Shown: one piece after another, positions 41,782-49,717 of the stretch
Position numbering within the stretch: the stretch's first letter is position 1
How the letters are laid out: every line of letters begins with the position of its first letter
From: Levilactobacillus spicheri DSM 15429
GTDB lineage: Bacteria; Bacillota; Bacilli; Lactobacillales; Lactobacillaceae
NCBI RefSeq assembly: GCF_001435095.1
Contig: NZ_AZFC01000002.1
Location: 124,001 to 188,000, forward strand
DNA: 64,000 bases
Reading direction: 5' to 3'
Notes under the pieces: generated by a model
What the model saw: the letters and a program-made list of their open reading frames with translations, nothing else
Databases searched by the model: none
What the model was told of the DNA's origin: nothing
Position numbers and translations under genes: made by a program

Positions 41782-44412
41782 CTACGGCAAAGCCTTTTTA
41801 AGGAGGCGGCAACCAACGCCAGCGTTCGCGACAGCAGACGAAATGCCCCGGGACGAGTTGAACAGACCACCGCCAGCGCCAACGCCCCAGTAGCCACTAG
41901 TTTCAAGGATTGTGTTGCCTGATCCCGGATAATCGTAATCAGCATAGTAGGTTGAATCCGAACCACTATCATCAGTAGAAAATTGCGCGTAAGGGTGGAC
42001 ACTGTCAAATCCCAGAGCTTTAATGTACTTATTTGAGCCGCCTGATATTGCTGCGTAGCTAGTTTTTACATATGGGGTAGCAAATAAATCGCTTTGGTAC
42101 TTTGTGGCATCTTCACAAACCCACGGTTGATTATCTTTGAAGTTAACGCCATCACAGAATTGCCAAATATTGCCATAGAGATTCTCAATGCCTCGATAAG
42201 ACATGACGTTTGAACCACTTCCAGCCGTTCCAGATGATCCTTTATGACTGTCAGCGGCTCCAGATTTGACAGCGCTTGAACTGTTATCGACACCTTCCAT
42301 AATGCTTTGCGAATTCAGGGTAGCAAACTCGATGATAAACAGCACTTGCAACATATCCCACGCATGGATATCCCAAATCTGATAGCCAGTGCCATTAGCT
42401 TTGGCTGCACTTCTAAAATCAACAATAGACAAGTTGACTAGTGGTGCTTGACCAGCAACGGAAGTCGGCTTACTACTTGAGCCAGTGGCATCATAAGCGC
42501 CGATGTCGATGTAATCCAGCTCTTTAGAATTAGTAAAATCCCAAAAGCCTTTGGGCAGATACCAATCATCACCATGGGATACCAGTGAGACTTGCCAGGT
42601 AGCTGTCCCGTTATTAGGTGATCCGGTTTGAGTTTTCCGGATATAGAATTTGGGAATCCGCACGAAGACATTCCCCATGCTATCGGTCACTCGGTGCATG
42701 CCTTTCCATGGTCCCACATTATCAAAATCGTTCTGAGCACCATTGATACCGGCTTTGAGGCCAACTGCCGCGTCCGTCCGGGTCAGCGTTGGACTACTCT
42801 TACGATCCCACGAAGCCCCATAAATACTGTCATCAATTGGTACATAGGTGAACTGAACGGAATTTGAAACACCACTCTCGGCGTTGGCATTCATGGCCGT
42901 TGCCTGCACATCGTAGGTCGTCGTCTTATTCGGCTTGGTAATTAGCTCTTTCAGGCTACCGGTCAGCTCGGTGCCCACATCGAGCTTGGTAGCATCGCTT
43001 TGGCCGTCCACGTTGTAGTACAAGAAGTATTTGACAATCGGCGTTGGCGTGGTCGTTGGCGCAGTAATCGTATAGGTGCCATCATCAGCGATTGCCAAAC
43101 TTGGTGGCGTTGAACTAGCCTTTTCCGGGTCATAGTTCCATTGAACCGTTGAACTGGGGTCGCTTTCGCCAAACACATTAGTCGCCGTGGCGTACGACTC
43201 AAAGTTGGTAGCCATGGTTACTTTTGATAAGTCAATCGTGCCGGTCAGTTTATCCGATGTTAGAGCTATCTTGGTAAAGTCTCCGTTGCCTTTAACTCGA
43301 TAGTACAGGGTATAATCGGTAATATGCGCAATATCAGCATTCTTGGAAGCCGTAATCGTGTAGTTACCGTTATTATCGAATGATAAACTCGGCACACCCG
43401 CATACACAATTGTCAGATCATCTGTAGTTGCCACGTCAATTCCAGACTTTTGTAGTTTTCCTGTAAAATTGGCATCTTGTCCCGTTCGTGCTAGGTCAGG
43501 CGGTAAACTGCTTGCTAGTAATAACGGATTATTTTTGACCATTGGGACGGTATCAAAATTGTTTGTGCCAGATAGGTGGGCAACCTTGTTATCGTCAGCA
43601 GGTGTGTAACCAATTTTATCTTGCTTGGCGTTAACCTCTTCAATTCCAGCAACATCGCTAGCTGGTTTACGCATATCCGCCGTGTGTACGACCGTACTAT
43701 CATCAGCTTTACCGCTTAATTGCGTATCCGCGTATTCCTTGGCCGACTTGAGTGTTTCCACGTCGCCATCAGCTAAATCCTTGGTGGTCGCGATGGCATT
43801 GCCAGCACCGTCCACCGCACCCTTTTCAAGCGTAACGGACTCCTTGAAGTCCGCTGGCTTGCTACCGTCGATAACGGTGGCAGGAATGTTAGCCTTGATA
43901 TCATCAATAGTTGCGATGTGTTTTGATGCAAAGATTGCATCAAGGTCGGCTTCATTAAGCGAACCAGCCTGACTGACAGTAATCAAAACATTATCGGCAT
44001 CACTAACCGTTGTATCAGTCTGGAATGAATCATTTAAGTTGGACTTACCGTCATATGCAGCGATGCAGTCCGGTAAATAACTTGGTAATACTCCATACAG
44101 AATTTCATCCCCGTTTTCTGGTCGTGCATAAAACCCGACTGTATAGAGACTGTATGCCGTCGTCACATCTTTAGACGGAAAGTCCACCCGCATAGTCAAG
44201 GTAGTGTCATCCTTCTTAATGATTCGTGAGTAGTTGACTGTCTGCTGCACATCTTCAAGTGACGTGAGCTTTTTTAAATCGTTGACCGGAGTAGCTGAGT
44301 AATCATGGCTTGAGGCCACTGCTCGGGTGAACTGGATTTTATCCAAGCCCCCAAGCGTTCCCGTTGCCAGTGATCGACCAGCTTCGGTCAAATAGGTAGT
44401 ATCAAATTGCAC
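41782..44412 (-). CDS. Phage tail fibre / receptor-binding protein, DGR target, 876 aa
   Basis: The N-terminus (1-~160) is a tail-fibre attachment domain ('MQFDTTYLTEAGRSLATGTL'). A linker with trimerisation-type repeats follows, then two fibronectin-III-like modules (about 345-440 and 445-535, each opening PSLxxxxxGxYTITA), and a C-terminal formylglycine-enzyme/C-type-lectin-like fold ('YRGIENLYGNIWQFCDG') that ends in the variable region (840-870). Twelve residues there (841, 843, 844, 847, 848, 854, 856, 857, 860, 861, 865, 866) correspond to mutated template adenines. GTG start after AAGGAGGG. It binds the host receptor at the tail tip (inference). Confidence 0.92.
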   Translation of the reverse strand: MQFDTTYLTEAGRSLATGTLGGLDKIQFTRAVASSHDYSATPVNDLKKLTSLEDVQQTVNYSRIIKKDDTTLTMRVDFPSKDVTTAYSLYTVGFYARPENGDEILYGVLPSYLPDCIAAYDGKSNLNDSFQTDTTVSDADNVLITVSQAGSLNEADLDAIFASKHIATIDDIKANIPATVIDGSKPADFKESVTLEKGAVDGAGNAIATTKDLADGDVETLKSAKEYADTQLSGKADDSTVVHTADMRKPASDVAGIEEVNAKQDKIGYTPADDNKVAHLSGTNNFDTVPMVKNNPLLLASSLPPDLARTGQDANFTGKLQKSGIDVATTDDLTIVYAGVPSLSFDNNGNYTITASKNADIAHITDYTLYYRVKGNGDFTKIALTSDKLTGTIDLSKVTMATNFESYATATNVFGESDPSSTVQWNYDPEKASSTPPSLAIADDGTYTITAPTTTPTPIVKYFLYYNVDGQSDATKLDVGTELTGSLKELITKPNKTTTYDVQATAMNANAESGVSNSVQFTYVPIDDSIYGASWDRKSSPTLTRTDAAVGLKAGINGAQNDFDNVGPWKGMHRVTDSMGNVFVRIPKFYIRKTQTGSPNNGTATWQVSLVSHGDDWYLPKGFWDFTNSKELDYIDIGAYDATGSSSKPTSVAGQAPLVNLSIVDFRSAAKANGTGYQIWDIHAWDMLQVLFIIEFATLNSQSIMEGVDNSSSAVKSGAADSHKGSSGTAGSGSNVMSYRGIENLYGNIWQFCDGVNFKDNQPWVCEDATKYQSDLFATPYVKTSYAAISGGSNKYIKALGFDSVHPYAQFSTDDSGSDSTYYADYDYPGSGNTILETSGYWGVGAGGGLFNSSRGISSAVANAGVGCRLLKKALP
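41802..41897 (-). repeat. DGR variable repeat (VR), 96 bp
   Basis: Last part of the tail-fibre gene, ending 6 codons before the stop. The 3' end on the coding strand is GC-rich and unchanged (GGTTGCCGCCTCC), as expected of the initiation site for mutagenic homing. The changes from the template are A to T, G or C, one or two per AAY or GAY codon. Confidence 0.95.
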
Positions 44413-44414
44413 TT

Positions 44415-45134
44415 TTATCCCTCCTTATAGACTTGGTGAAGCCGCTGTCGCTGAGTGACTGTGGCCACGGTCGTATTATCATCCGTAGTGTGTGCGCGGT
44501 CTCTCATGCTATCCATAACAGCAAAATGAGAACGCTCCTTTTTAGTGGCTGTGGCCACGTATAGTGTCTGGGTAGCGACAGCTTGAAATTCCACACTATC
44601 CAGGCGCACTTCTGGCATCACTGCGCCCCGTAGCGACTTCACCAAAAGTGCCGTTTTCCTTGGCGACTTAGCGTATTTATTGGGAACGTTGACCAGCTTA
44701 AAGGCTTCCGGGTCACCGCCAAGCTGTTCCGGATCGGTGATGACGTCGAACTCCGTTGGATCACATTGCAAGATGAAAGCAATCAGGTCGATCATGTCAT
44801 TTTCAGTGACACCGATTCGGTTAAGCATCCAAGCCAGCCGCACCTCAAACCGCAAGAAGTCATCATCATCGTCGATCCGATGGACGCCCCAGTCGGCTGC
44901 AGTATCTTCGAGCGTTTTGCCCTCCTGATTGTCCAGCAGACGCAGTTCGTAGATTTGCTTGAAGTTATCCAGCATGGCGATGAATCGGTCCGCAATCACG
45001 TTTAAGACAGCTTGGTTGGTGCCCCCTTCGTCCTGGCTTTGCATGGCCGGCAAGGTGTCCAAGATTCGGGCCCGCCAGACGTCATCGTCCAGGTCCAGGT
45101 CGGCCCAGTATTGTTGCCAATCCACCTCAATCAT
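44415..45134 (-). CDS. Phage baseplate/tail protein, DUF2313-like (YmfQ/XkdU region), 239 aa
   Basis: Acidic protein following the baseplate-J gene, as YmfQ/XkdU do in PBSX-like phages. 'DTLPAMQSQDEGGTNQAVLN' and 'KTLEDTAADWGVHR' fit the N-terminal part of such wedge proteins. It overlaps the preceding gene by 8 bases and ends three bases before the tail fibre. It probably connects baseplate and fibre. Confidence 0.7.
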   Translation of the reverse strand: MIEVDWQQYWADLDLDDDVWRARILDTLPAMQSQDEGGTNQAVLNVIADRFIAMLDNFKQIYELRLLDNQEGKTLEDTAADWGVHRIDDDDDFLRFEVRLAWMLNRIGVTENDMIDLIAFILQCDPTEFDVITDPEQLGGDPEAFKLVNVPNKYAKSPRKTALLVKSLRGAVMPEVRLDSVEFQAVATQTLYVATATKKERSHFAVMDSMRDRAHTTDDNTTVATVTQRQRLHQVYKEG

Positions 45135-46362
45135 TCAGAATCACCTCGATATCATCGGCCGTCACGTAGGCTAGTGAGTAGTCGTCGACTTCGACGTTTC
45201 CCAGTGCCATCTTGGCTTTGTCGGTTCCCAGCGTGAGCTCCATGCTGGCGATGCCAACAACTTGCCAAATGTACTCAAAAAGCTTCGAGTACTGCAGCGT
45301 GTCCCCCATCTTGAGCGTACGATCATACTCGATGATCTTGTTCTTGATGTTCGTGGGCCCGTTGTCAGTGTCGAAGCTATCGTTGGTTTTGAGATTGACC
45401 TGGATGTAGACGGTCTGCGTCTTTGCTCGTGAAAAGTTGATGATTCGTTTTTGTCCGGCGTGGTTCGTGATGGTCCGCGATACTTCGCCGTAGGTGTGCC
45501 CGGGAAGTCCGACAGACGTCGCCAGCACTTCGGCCACATCTTGGTCGGCCCCACCAATCACATAAGCGTGGGTCGTTTTCGCGGGGTTCCCCCGCTCGTC
45601 AGTCTCCAGCGTGTCATTGAAATCGACCTTACACTGGACCACTCCTTCGACCGTCTCAACTTGGGCTTCGATGCCATCTTGAGTTGAGTCGGACTTAGCC
45701 AGCTTGTACTCGAAGACACGGCGCCGATAATCGACTTCTGATTCAGCCTCAGCACCACCGGTTGACGGTTCTAGGTTAGTGACCTGTGCAACCCCGGCGA
45801 TGCCCTCAGTGCCGTCTGAGCCACCTTCATCGGTGACCGTTCCGGACCCAACGTTTCCAGCAGAGCCCGGAAGGTCGGCCTGAGCTTGGACTGAAACCCG
45901 GCCCAGCTCGTTGCCATCATCATCGGTGAGCGGGACGTCTTGCCCCGTATCATCCTTGACGATGGCCACACCAGGTACCATCGCTTCATCAAGCACATTG
46001 AAGACGACACCCGTGGCCGTGCTGTACTGCGTTCCCTCGGGGATCTCCGTGTTCGGGTCCGCGTCGATTTGCAGGTATACGGTGGCCGACGTTGCTGGCT
46101 TGCGGGGAATGTTTTCGTCGGTCCCGATGATGTCGAGATCATCGTTGCGGCCCCGTAAGACGGACGCGGCATTGTAGTCGATTTGGCCCACCTCGTCCAT
46201 CTTGTGGAGCAGTTCAGCCATCAGGCCGAAAAGCTGTCCCGTATGGCTGGCGTCACCAGTTGGCGTGTTCGGCCCCATCCAGGTCAGAGCACTCTGGTTC
46301 ACCAGGTCACGGTGGTCGTCAAACTCTTGTAGATCATAGCCTCCGCTACTAGAAACCGGCAT
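45127..46362 (-). CDS. Baseplate J-like protein (XkdT-like), 411 aa
   Basis: Contractile-tail baseplate wedge. Visible family features are 'RGRNDDLDIIGTDENIPRKP', 'EIPEGTQYSTATGVVF', 'VDYRRRVFEYKLAKSDSTQDG' and 'LPGHTYGEVSRTITNHAGQK'. I prefer the ATG at 46362, 7 bases after GGAGGTG; another ATG two codons upstream is too close to the ribosome site. It overlaps the XkdS-like gene. Confidence 0.88.
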   Translation of the reverse strand: MPVSSSGGYDLQEFDDHRDLVNQSALTWMGPNTPTGDASHTGQLFGLMAELLHKMDEVGQIDYNAASVLRGRNDDLDIIGTDENIPRKPATSATVYLQIDADPNTEIPEGTQYSTATGVVFNVLDEAMVPGVAIVKDDTGQDVPLTDDDGNELGRVSVQAQADLPGSAGNVGSGTVTDEGGSDGTEGIAGVAQVTNLEPSTGGAEAESEVDYRRRVFEYKLAKSDSTQDGIEAQVETVEGVVQCKVDFNDTLETDERGNPAKTTHAYVIGGADQDVAEVLATSVGLPGHTYGEVSRTITNHAGQKRIINFSRAKTQTVYIQVNLKTNDSFDTDNGPTNIKNKIIEYDRTLKMGDTLQYSKLFEYIWQVVGIASMELTLGTDKAKMALGNVEVDDYSLAYVTADDIEVILND

Positions 46363-46735
46363 TGTCATTCACCTCCGTTTCTCCGTTTGCCACTTGCTCG
46401 TTGCCATCATCGTCGAGGTACGTGACCTCAGTTTTGATGGTGGCCGTTCGCCCATCTCGGTCGATACTGTCGACTGTCAGACTGACGAAGTTATCGAATT
46501 GGGACTCCAGGTAGTCGTTCATCTCCGACTCAACGGCCGTTTCGTCATCAAGTTCGGATTCAAGGCTGAGGTGGTCCAGGCCAAAGCCAGGGTTCCACCG
46601 AAGCTCGCCCCGGTTGGTCCCCAGAGCTATCCGTGTGCTCTCGGCCAAGTCTGTGTCGTCCATCATGACGAAGTCCCCTGTGTCGGGGTCAATCTTCAAG
46701 TTGCCGTCTTCATCAACGGCTAAATCCATTCTCAT
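46349..46735 (-). CDS. XkdS-like baseplate protein (DUF2634), 128 aa
   Basis: Small acidic wedge protein of the gp25/W-like group: 'GDFVMMDDTDLAESTRIALG', 'TNRGELRWNPGFGLDHL'. ATG after GGGGGTG, overlapping the previous stop by ATGA. Confidence 0.82.
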   Translation of the reverse strand: MRMDLAVDEDGNLKIDPDTGDFVMMDDTDLAESTRIALGTNRGELRWNPGFGLDHLSLESELDDETAVESEMNDYLESQFDNFVSLTVDSIDRDGRTATIKTEVTYLDDDGNEQVANGETEVNDNAGF

Positions 46736-47109
46736 CGAATCACCCCCACAACCGTTCCGTCGTTGATGCTGTGCATGCGCCGGCTGGCAATGCTGTACAA
46801 GCCTGCCCCAACGAAGTTGTCCTGGTCGCGATCATCAAAGGACACTTCCACGATGTCCCCTCGCTTGAGCTTCACTGGCTTACCGTCCTTGAGATACTCA
46901 GCCGCGGAGGCCAGTACCAAGCAGTCACCGATAACGGCCCGCGTAGAACCGTCAGACTGCTTGACCAGCGGCTGCACATCCGCGTACATCGGGTGGCCCC
47001 AGCTCAGGCTGACGACTTGGCACTTCAAATGAGCATGCACGCCTGCCTGGAAGTAGGGCATCAGCTCTTTTACCAAAAAATCTAATGGATCATTTTTATC
47101 TTTGCTCAT
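46732..47109 (-). CDS. XkdR-like baseplate protein (DUF2577), 125 aa
   Basis: Starts MSKDKNDPLDFLVKELM; later 'LKRGDIVEVSFDDRDQDNFV' and 'GLYSIASRRMHSINDGTVVG', an OB-like module as in DUF2577 proteins. ATG at 47109 after GGAGGCGG. Confidence 0.75.
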   Translation of the reverse strand: MSKDKNDPLDFLVKELMPYFQAGVHAHLKCQVVSLSWGHPMYADVQPLVKQSDGSTRAVIGDCLVLASAAEYLKDGKPVKLKRGDIVEVSFDDRDQDNFVGAGLYSIASRRMHSINDGTVVGVIR

Positions 47110-47110
47110 G

Positions 47111-48055
47111 CTATACCGCCTCCACTTCACAAGTTGTTTGCATGTCGTCCAGTGAATGCGTGTAGTTTTTGACCCGCACCAGGGACTTGATATTCTCAGC
47201 GACGTAGAAGACTGACCCATTGGCCACCATCGGGTTGAGGTAGGTGACTACCGTCCAGGCGGTCTTCTTGCCACTCTCATCGCTGATAGTCGGCATGTTG
47301 ACTAGCCCGTCCTTGAGCGTGAGATACAAGTGGGTGTCCCACGTCTTAGGCTTCTCTTCGTAATCGATGATCACATCATCCATGCGGTACCACAGGCGAC
47401 TGTCGCAATCCTTAGCGATGGCCTTCATCTCGGCCAACGGACGCTTAGAAAGCGTGTAGCCGTGCTTGTACACCTTGTTCTTCTTGAGGTGCAGCACGGC
47501 TACTGGGATATCTGCCTCGCGAGAGATGCGCTCGATGATGGTCTTGGCCTTGACGCCCTTCTTGAACCGAATGTTGATGTTCTTCTTCTTCGAAGTGGTC
47601 CAAGTGATGGTCTGGCCCTTCGACGTCTTGTAGGAGTGCTTGACCTGGGTCGTCCCTGAGTAGGCGCTGTAGATGTTCTTCGTCTTCGAGTAATCTTTAC
47701 CAGCAACGAACGTGATCGAGATAAACCGGTCTTCACCGTCACGGGCCACTGGGGCCACCTTGGTGATGTTCCCGGCCCCAACGATGCCGAAAAGGTCATA
47801 CCCGCCGGCCTTCACCACAACGTGCAGCTTGTCCTTGAACAGGTTCTCGTGAGCCTTGCTCAAGTTGTAAATGCTGATGGTATTGGTCGCCGGAGACCCA
47901 CCGTCACCGCCGTTTATCTCGCCAGTGATTTGGACCCCGTACCCCTTAGGGTGGAAATTGGTAAACCGATAGGTCCCGGATTTCGTGAAGAGATCTAGTT
48001 CGATTTTGGCGCCGTACCAGGTCTTCTTGTTTGGGTTGGTGATTTTAAGACTCAT
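47111..48055 (-). CDS. Baseplate hub protein (XkdQ / late-control gpD-like), 314 aa
   Basis: Opens MSLKITNPNKKTWYGAKIEL; contains 'GGSPATNTISIYNLSKAHE' and 'KGVKAKTIIERISREADIPV', the pattern of the Mu gpP/XkdQ tail hub. ATG at 48055 after GGATGGTG, overlapping the previous gene by 11 bases. Confidence 0.82.
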   Translation of the reverse strand: MSLKITNPNKKTWYGAKIELDLFTKSGTYRFTNFHPKGYGVQITGEINGGDGGSPATNTISIYNLSKAHENLFKDKLHVVVKAGGYDLFGIVGAGNITKVAPVARDGEDRFISITFVAGKDYSKTKNIYSAYSGTTQVKHSYKTSKGQTITWTTSKKKNINIRFKKGVKAKTIIERISREADIPVAVLHLKKNKVYKHGYTLSKRPLAEMKAIAKDCDSRLWYRMDDVIIDYEEKPKTWDTHLYLTLKDGLVNMPTISDESGKKTAWTVVTYLNPMVANGSVFYVAENIKSLVRVKNYTHSLDDMQTTCEVEAV

Positions 48056-48395
48056 CGCCGTCACCATCCTCGTAGACACTGTCGTCATCCGCCAAAAATA
48101 CTGAATCTTGTAGATTGGCGATACTGCAGGTCGATGACTGGCCAGATTCATCCAATGGGACCAGACGCTCTGGAGGAAGCCAATTCTCATGGCACCAGTA
48201 CCAGAGTGGGACGCCGTAGGTCAGCGGCTCGCCCATGATCTTATGGTCGGGATTGTCCACCGACTCCAAGTCAATGGACAGGACCCCACTCGTGTCGTTC
48301 TTCTGCAAAGTCAAGTCAAAGGTTCCGTTCTCCAGATCGATCTCGCGGCAGTCTGGCAGGTTATTCAGGTCAAATTCAATCGTGTCACGTTTCAC
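48045..48395 (-). CDS. Phage protein, possible baseplate plug, 116 aa
   Basis: Acidic. 'FDLTLQKNDTSGVLSIDLES' followed by 'GEPLTYGVPLWYWCHENWLP' resembles small baseplate-plug proteins that lie between the LysM protein and the hub in myophages. Placement supports this; the sequence match is weak. Confidence 0.55.
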   Translation of the reverse strand: MKRDTIEFDLNNLPDCREIDLENGTFDLTLQKNDTSGVLSIDLESVDNPDHKIMGEPLTYGVPLWYWCHENWLPPERLVPLDESGQSSTCSIANLQDSVFLADDDSVYEDGDGDES

Positions 48396-48406
48396 GGGAT
48401 CACCTC

Positions 48407-49717
48407 CTACTTGGGAATCTTGAGTTTCTTGCCAGGGAACATCGTCTTGAAGCGGGAGCCATTGAGCTTAGTCAGCTCGGCCACCGTCGTGTGGTACTTC
48501 TTCGCCAAATCCCAGTAGGTGTCACCAGACTTGACCGTATGACTTTTGTACTTGCCCTTGTCGGTCCCGTTCTTCTTGCTGGACTTGACAGCACCCTTGG
48601 ACTTGGTCTTCTTCTTTTTCTTCTCGTACAAAATATTTGCTTGCTTCACGTAGTCAAAGGTGATGCTTAGCTCAAGCCCAGTGTCCTTCGGCACGCCAGA
48701 GACCGTCTTCGAGATGGAGGCCATCTTGACGTGGTTCCAGTGTGAGAACCCACGGATGACGAACTCCGTGTCAAGACGTTGAAGCTTCTGCAAGGCCGCA
48801 AACTGCTTAGAAACGGCCGCGTAGTTCTTCCCTTGTAGCCAGTATGTCCCGGACAGCTCTTTGGTCGTCCGGGTCGACTTACCAGCGCGAGGGTCCGACT
48901 TGTCGACCCCGATTGAGGTCGTCTCGTTGGCGTCTGTTTCAGTCGGTTGAACTTCACCTAAAAAGAAAACTGTCGACTTCATGAGGTCCGCACGGTAAAG
49001 CGCGGTTTGCCCCATGAGCGGCAGTTCTTTTCGTTTGGCGATTTTGTCGTCAATTTTGGCCTTGTTCGCGACCTGTAGTTTGTGCCGGGCCTCGGCCTTA
49101 CGGGCGTTGTACTCCTTCTTCAAGGCCTTCAGCTTGGCCTTATCGGTCAGCTTCTTGGTCTTGAGACTGGAGATTTTGTTCTTGGCCTTGTTGGCGGTAC
49201 GGCGGGCAGTCGATTGCTTCTTGAGCTGCTCTTGGTACCCCTTCGAGCTAGTCAGCTTCTTCAAATCCGTGAAGGCGGCCTTTTGGGCCTTCTTCATTTT
49301 GTCAATGATGGTCTGCAGTTTCTTTTTGTCTGCAGCCTTTTTTGTCTTCTTTAGCTTGGTCTCCGCGTCGGAGATCTGTTTTGTGATTGAGTCATAAGCA
49401 CCCTTCTTCGTTTTATAGCCGTTAGTTTTGTTGAGATAGTCATCGGTATTGTCCATGATGCCCTGCTGCTTCTTGACGATTGCGTTTTCCTTGGCAATCC
49501 CCGAGGCATCGGTGCTCACAGCCGACTTGGCACTTTTCAGCCGTTTTGAGAGCTGCGCGTCAGTCATCAAGGCCGGCACGTCATCCAAGAACAGCGTCGG
49601 GGACACGACCTTCCCGCCGGCCTTGATGTACCGGCTGACTGTGGCCATGACCTGCTTGGATACCGGCTTGGTGGCGGTCGGACTGAACTTGACCTTGTTC
49701 TTGATCTTAATCGTCAA
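48407..49717 (-). CDS. LysM-containing tail protein (XkdP-like) with long coiled coil, 436 aa
   Basis: The N-terminal part is followed by a very Lys-rich coiled coil (about 60-230), a beta-rich domain, and a C-terminal LysM ('SHTVKSGDTYWDLAKKYHTT'). In PBSX, XkdP is a shorter LysM protein at the same place. The coiled-coil insert makes this one unusually large. Start codon TTG at 49717 overlapping the tape-measure stop (TTGA), ribosome site GGAGG. Confidence 0.8.
   Translation of the reverse strand: MTIKIKNKVKFSPTATKPVSKQVMATVSRYIKAGGKVVSPTLFLDDVPALMTDAQLSKRLKSAKSAVSTDASGIAKENAIVKKQQGIMDNTDDYLNKTNGYKTKKGAYDSITKQISDAETKLKKTKKAADKKKLQTIIDKMKKAQKAAFTDLKKLTSSKGYQEQLKKQSTARRTANKAKNKISSLKTKKLTDKAKLKALKKEYNARKAEARHKLQVANKAKIDDKIAKRKELPLMGQTALYRADLMKSTVFFLGEVQPTETDANETTSIGVDKSDPRAGKSTRTTKELSGTYWLQGKNYAAVSKQFAALQKLQRLDTEFVIRGFSHWNHVKMASISKTVSGVPKDTGLELSITFDYVKQANILYEKKKKKTKSKGAVKSSKKNGTDKGKYKSHTVKSGDTYWDLAKKYHTTVAELTKLNGSRFKTMFPGKKLKIPK

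Noticed and set aside
41520-42008. A 162-codon minus-strand frame spanning both VR and TR
   Set aside because: It is in a different phase from the tail fibre. It is open only because VR and TR are near-identical and 168 bp (a multiple of 3) apart; no ribosome site and a repetitive, implausible protein.
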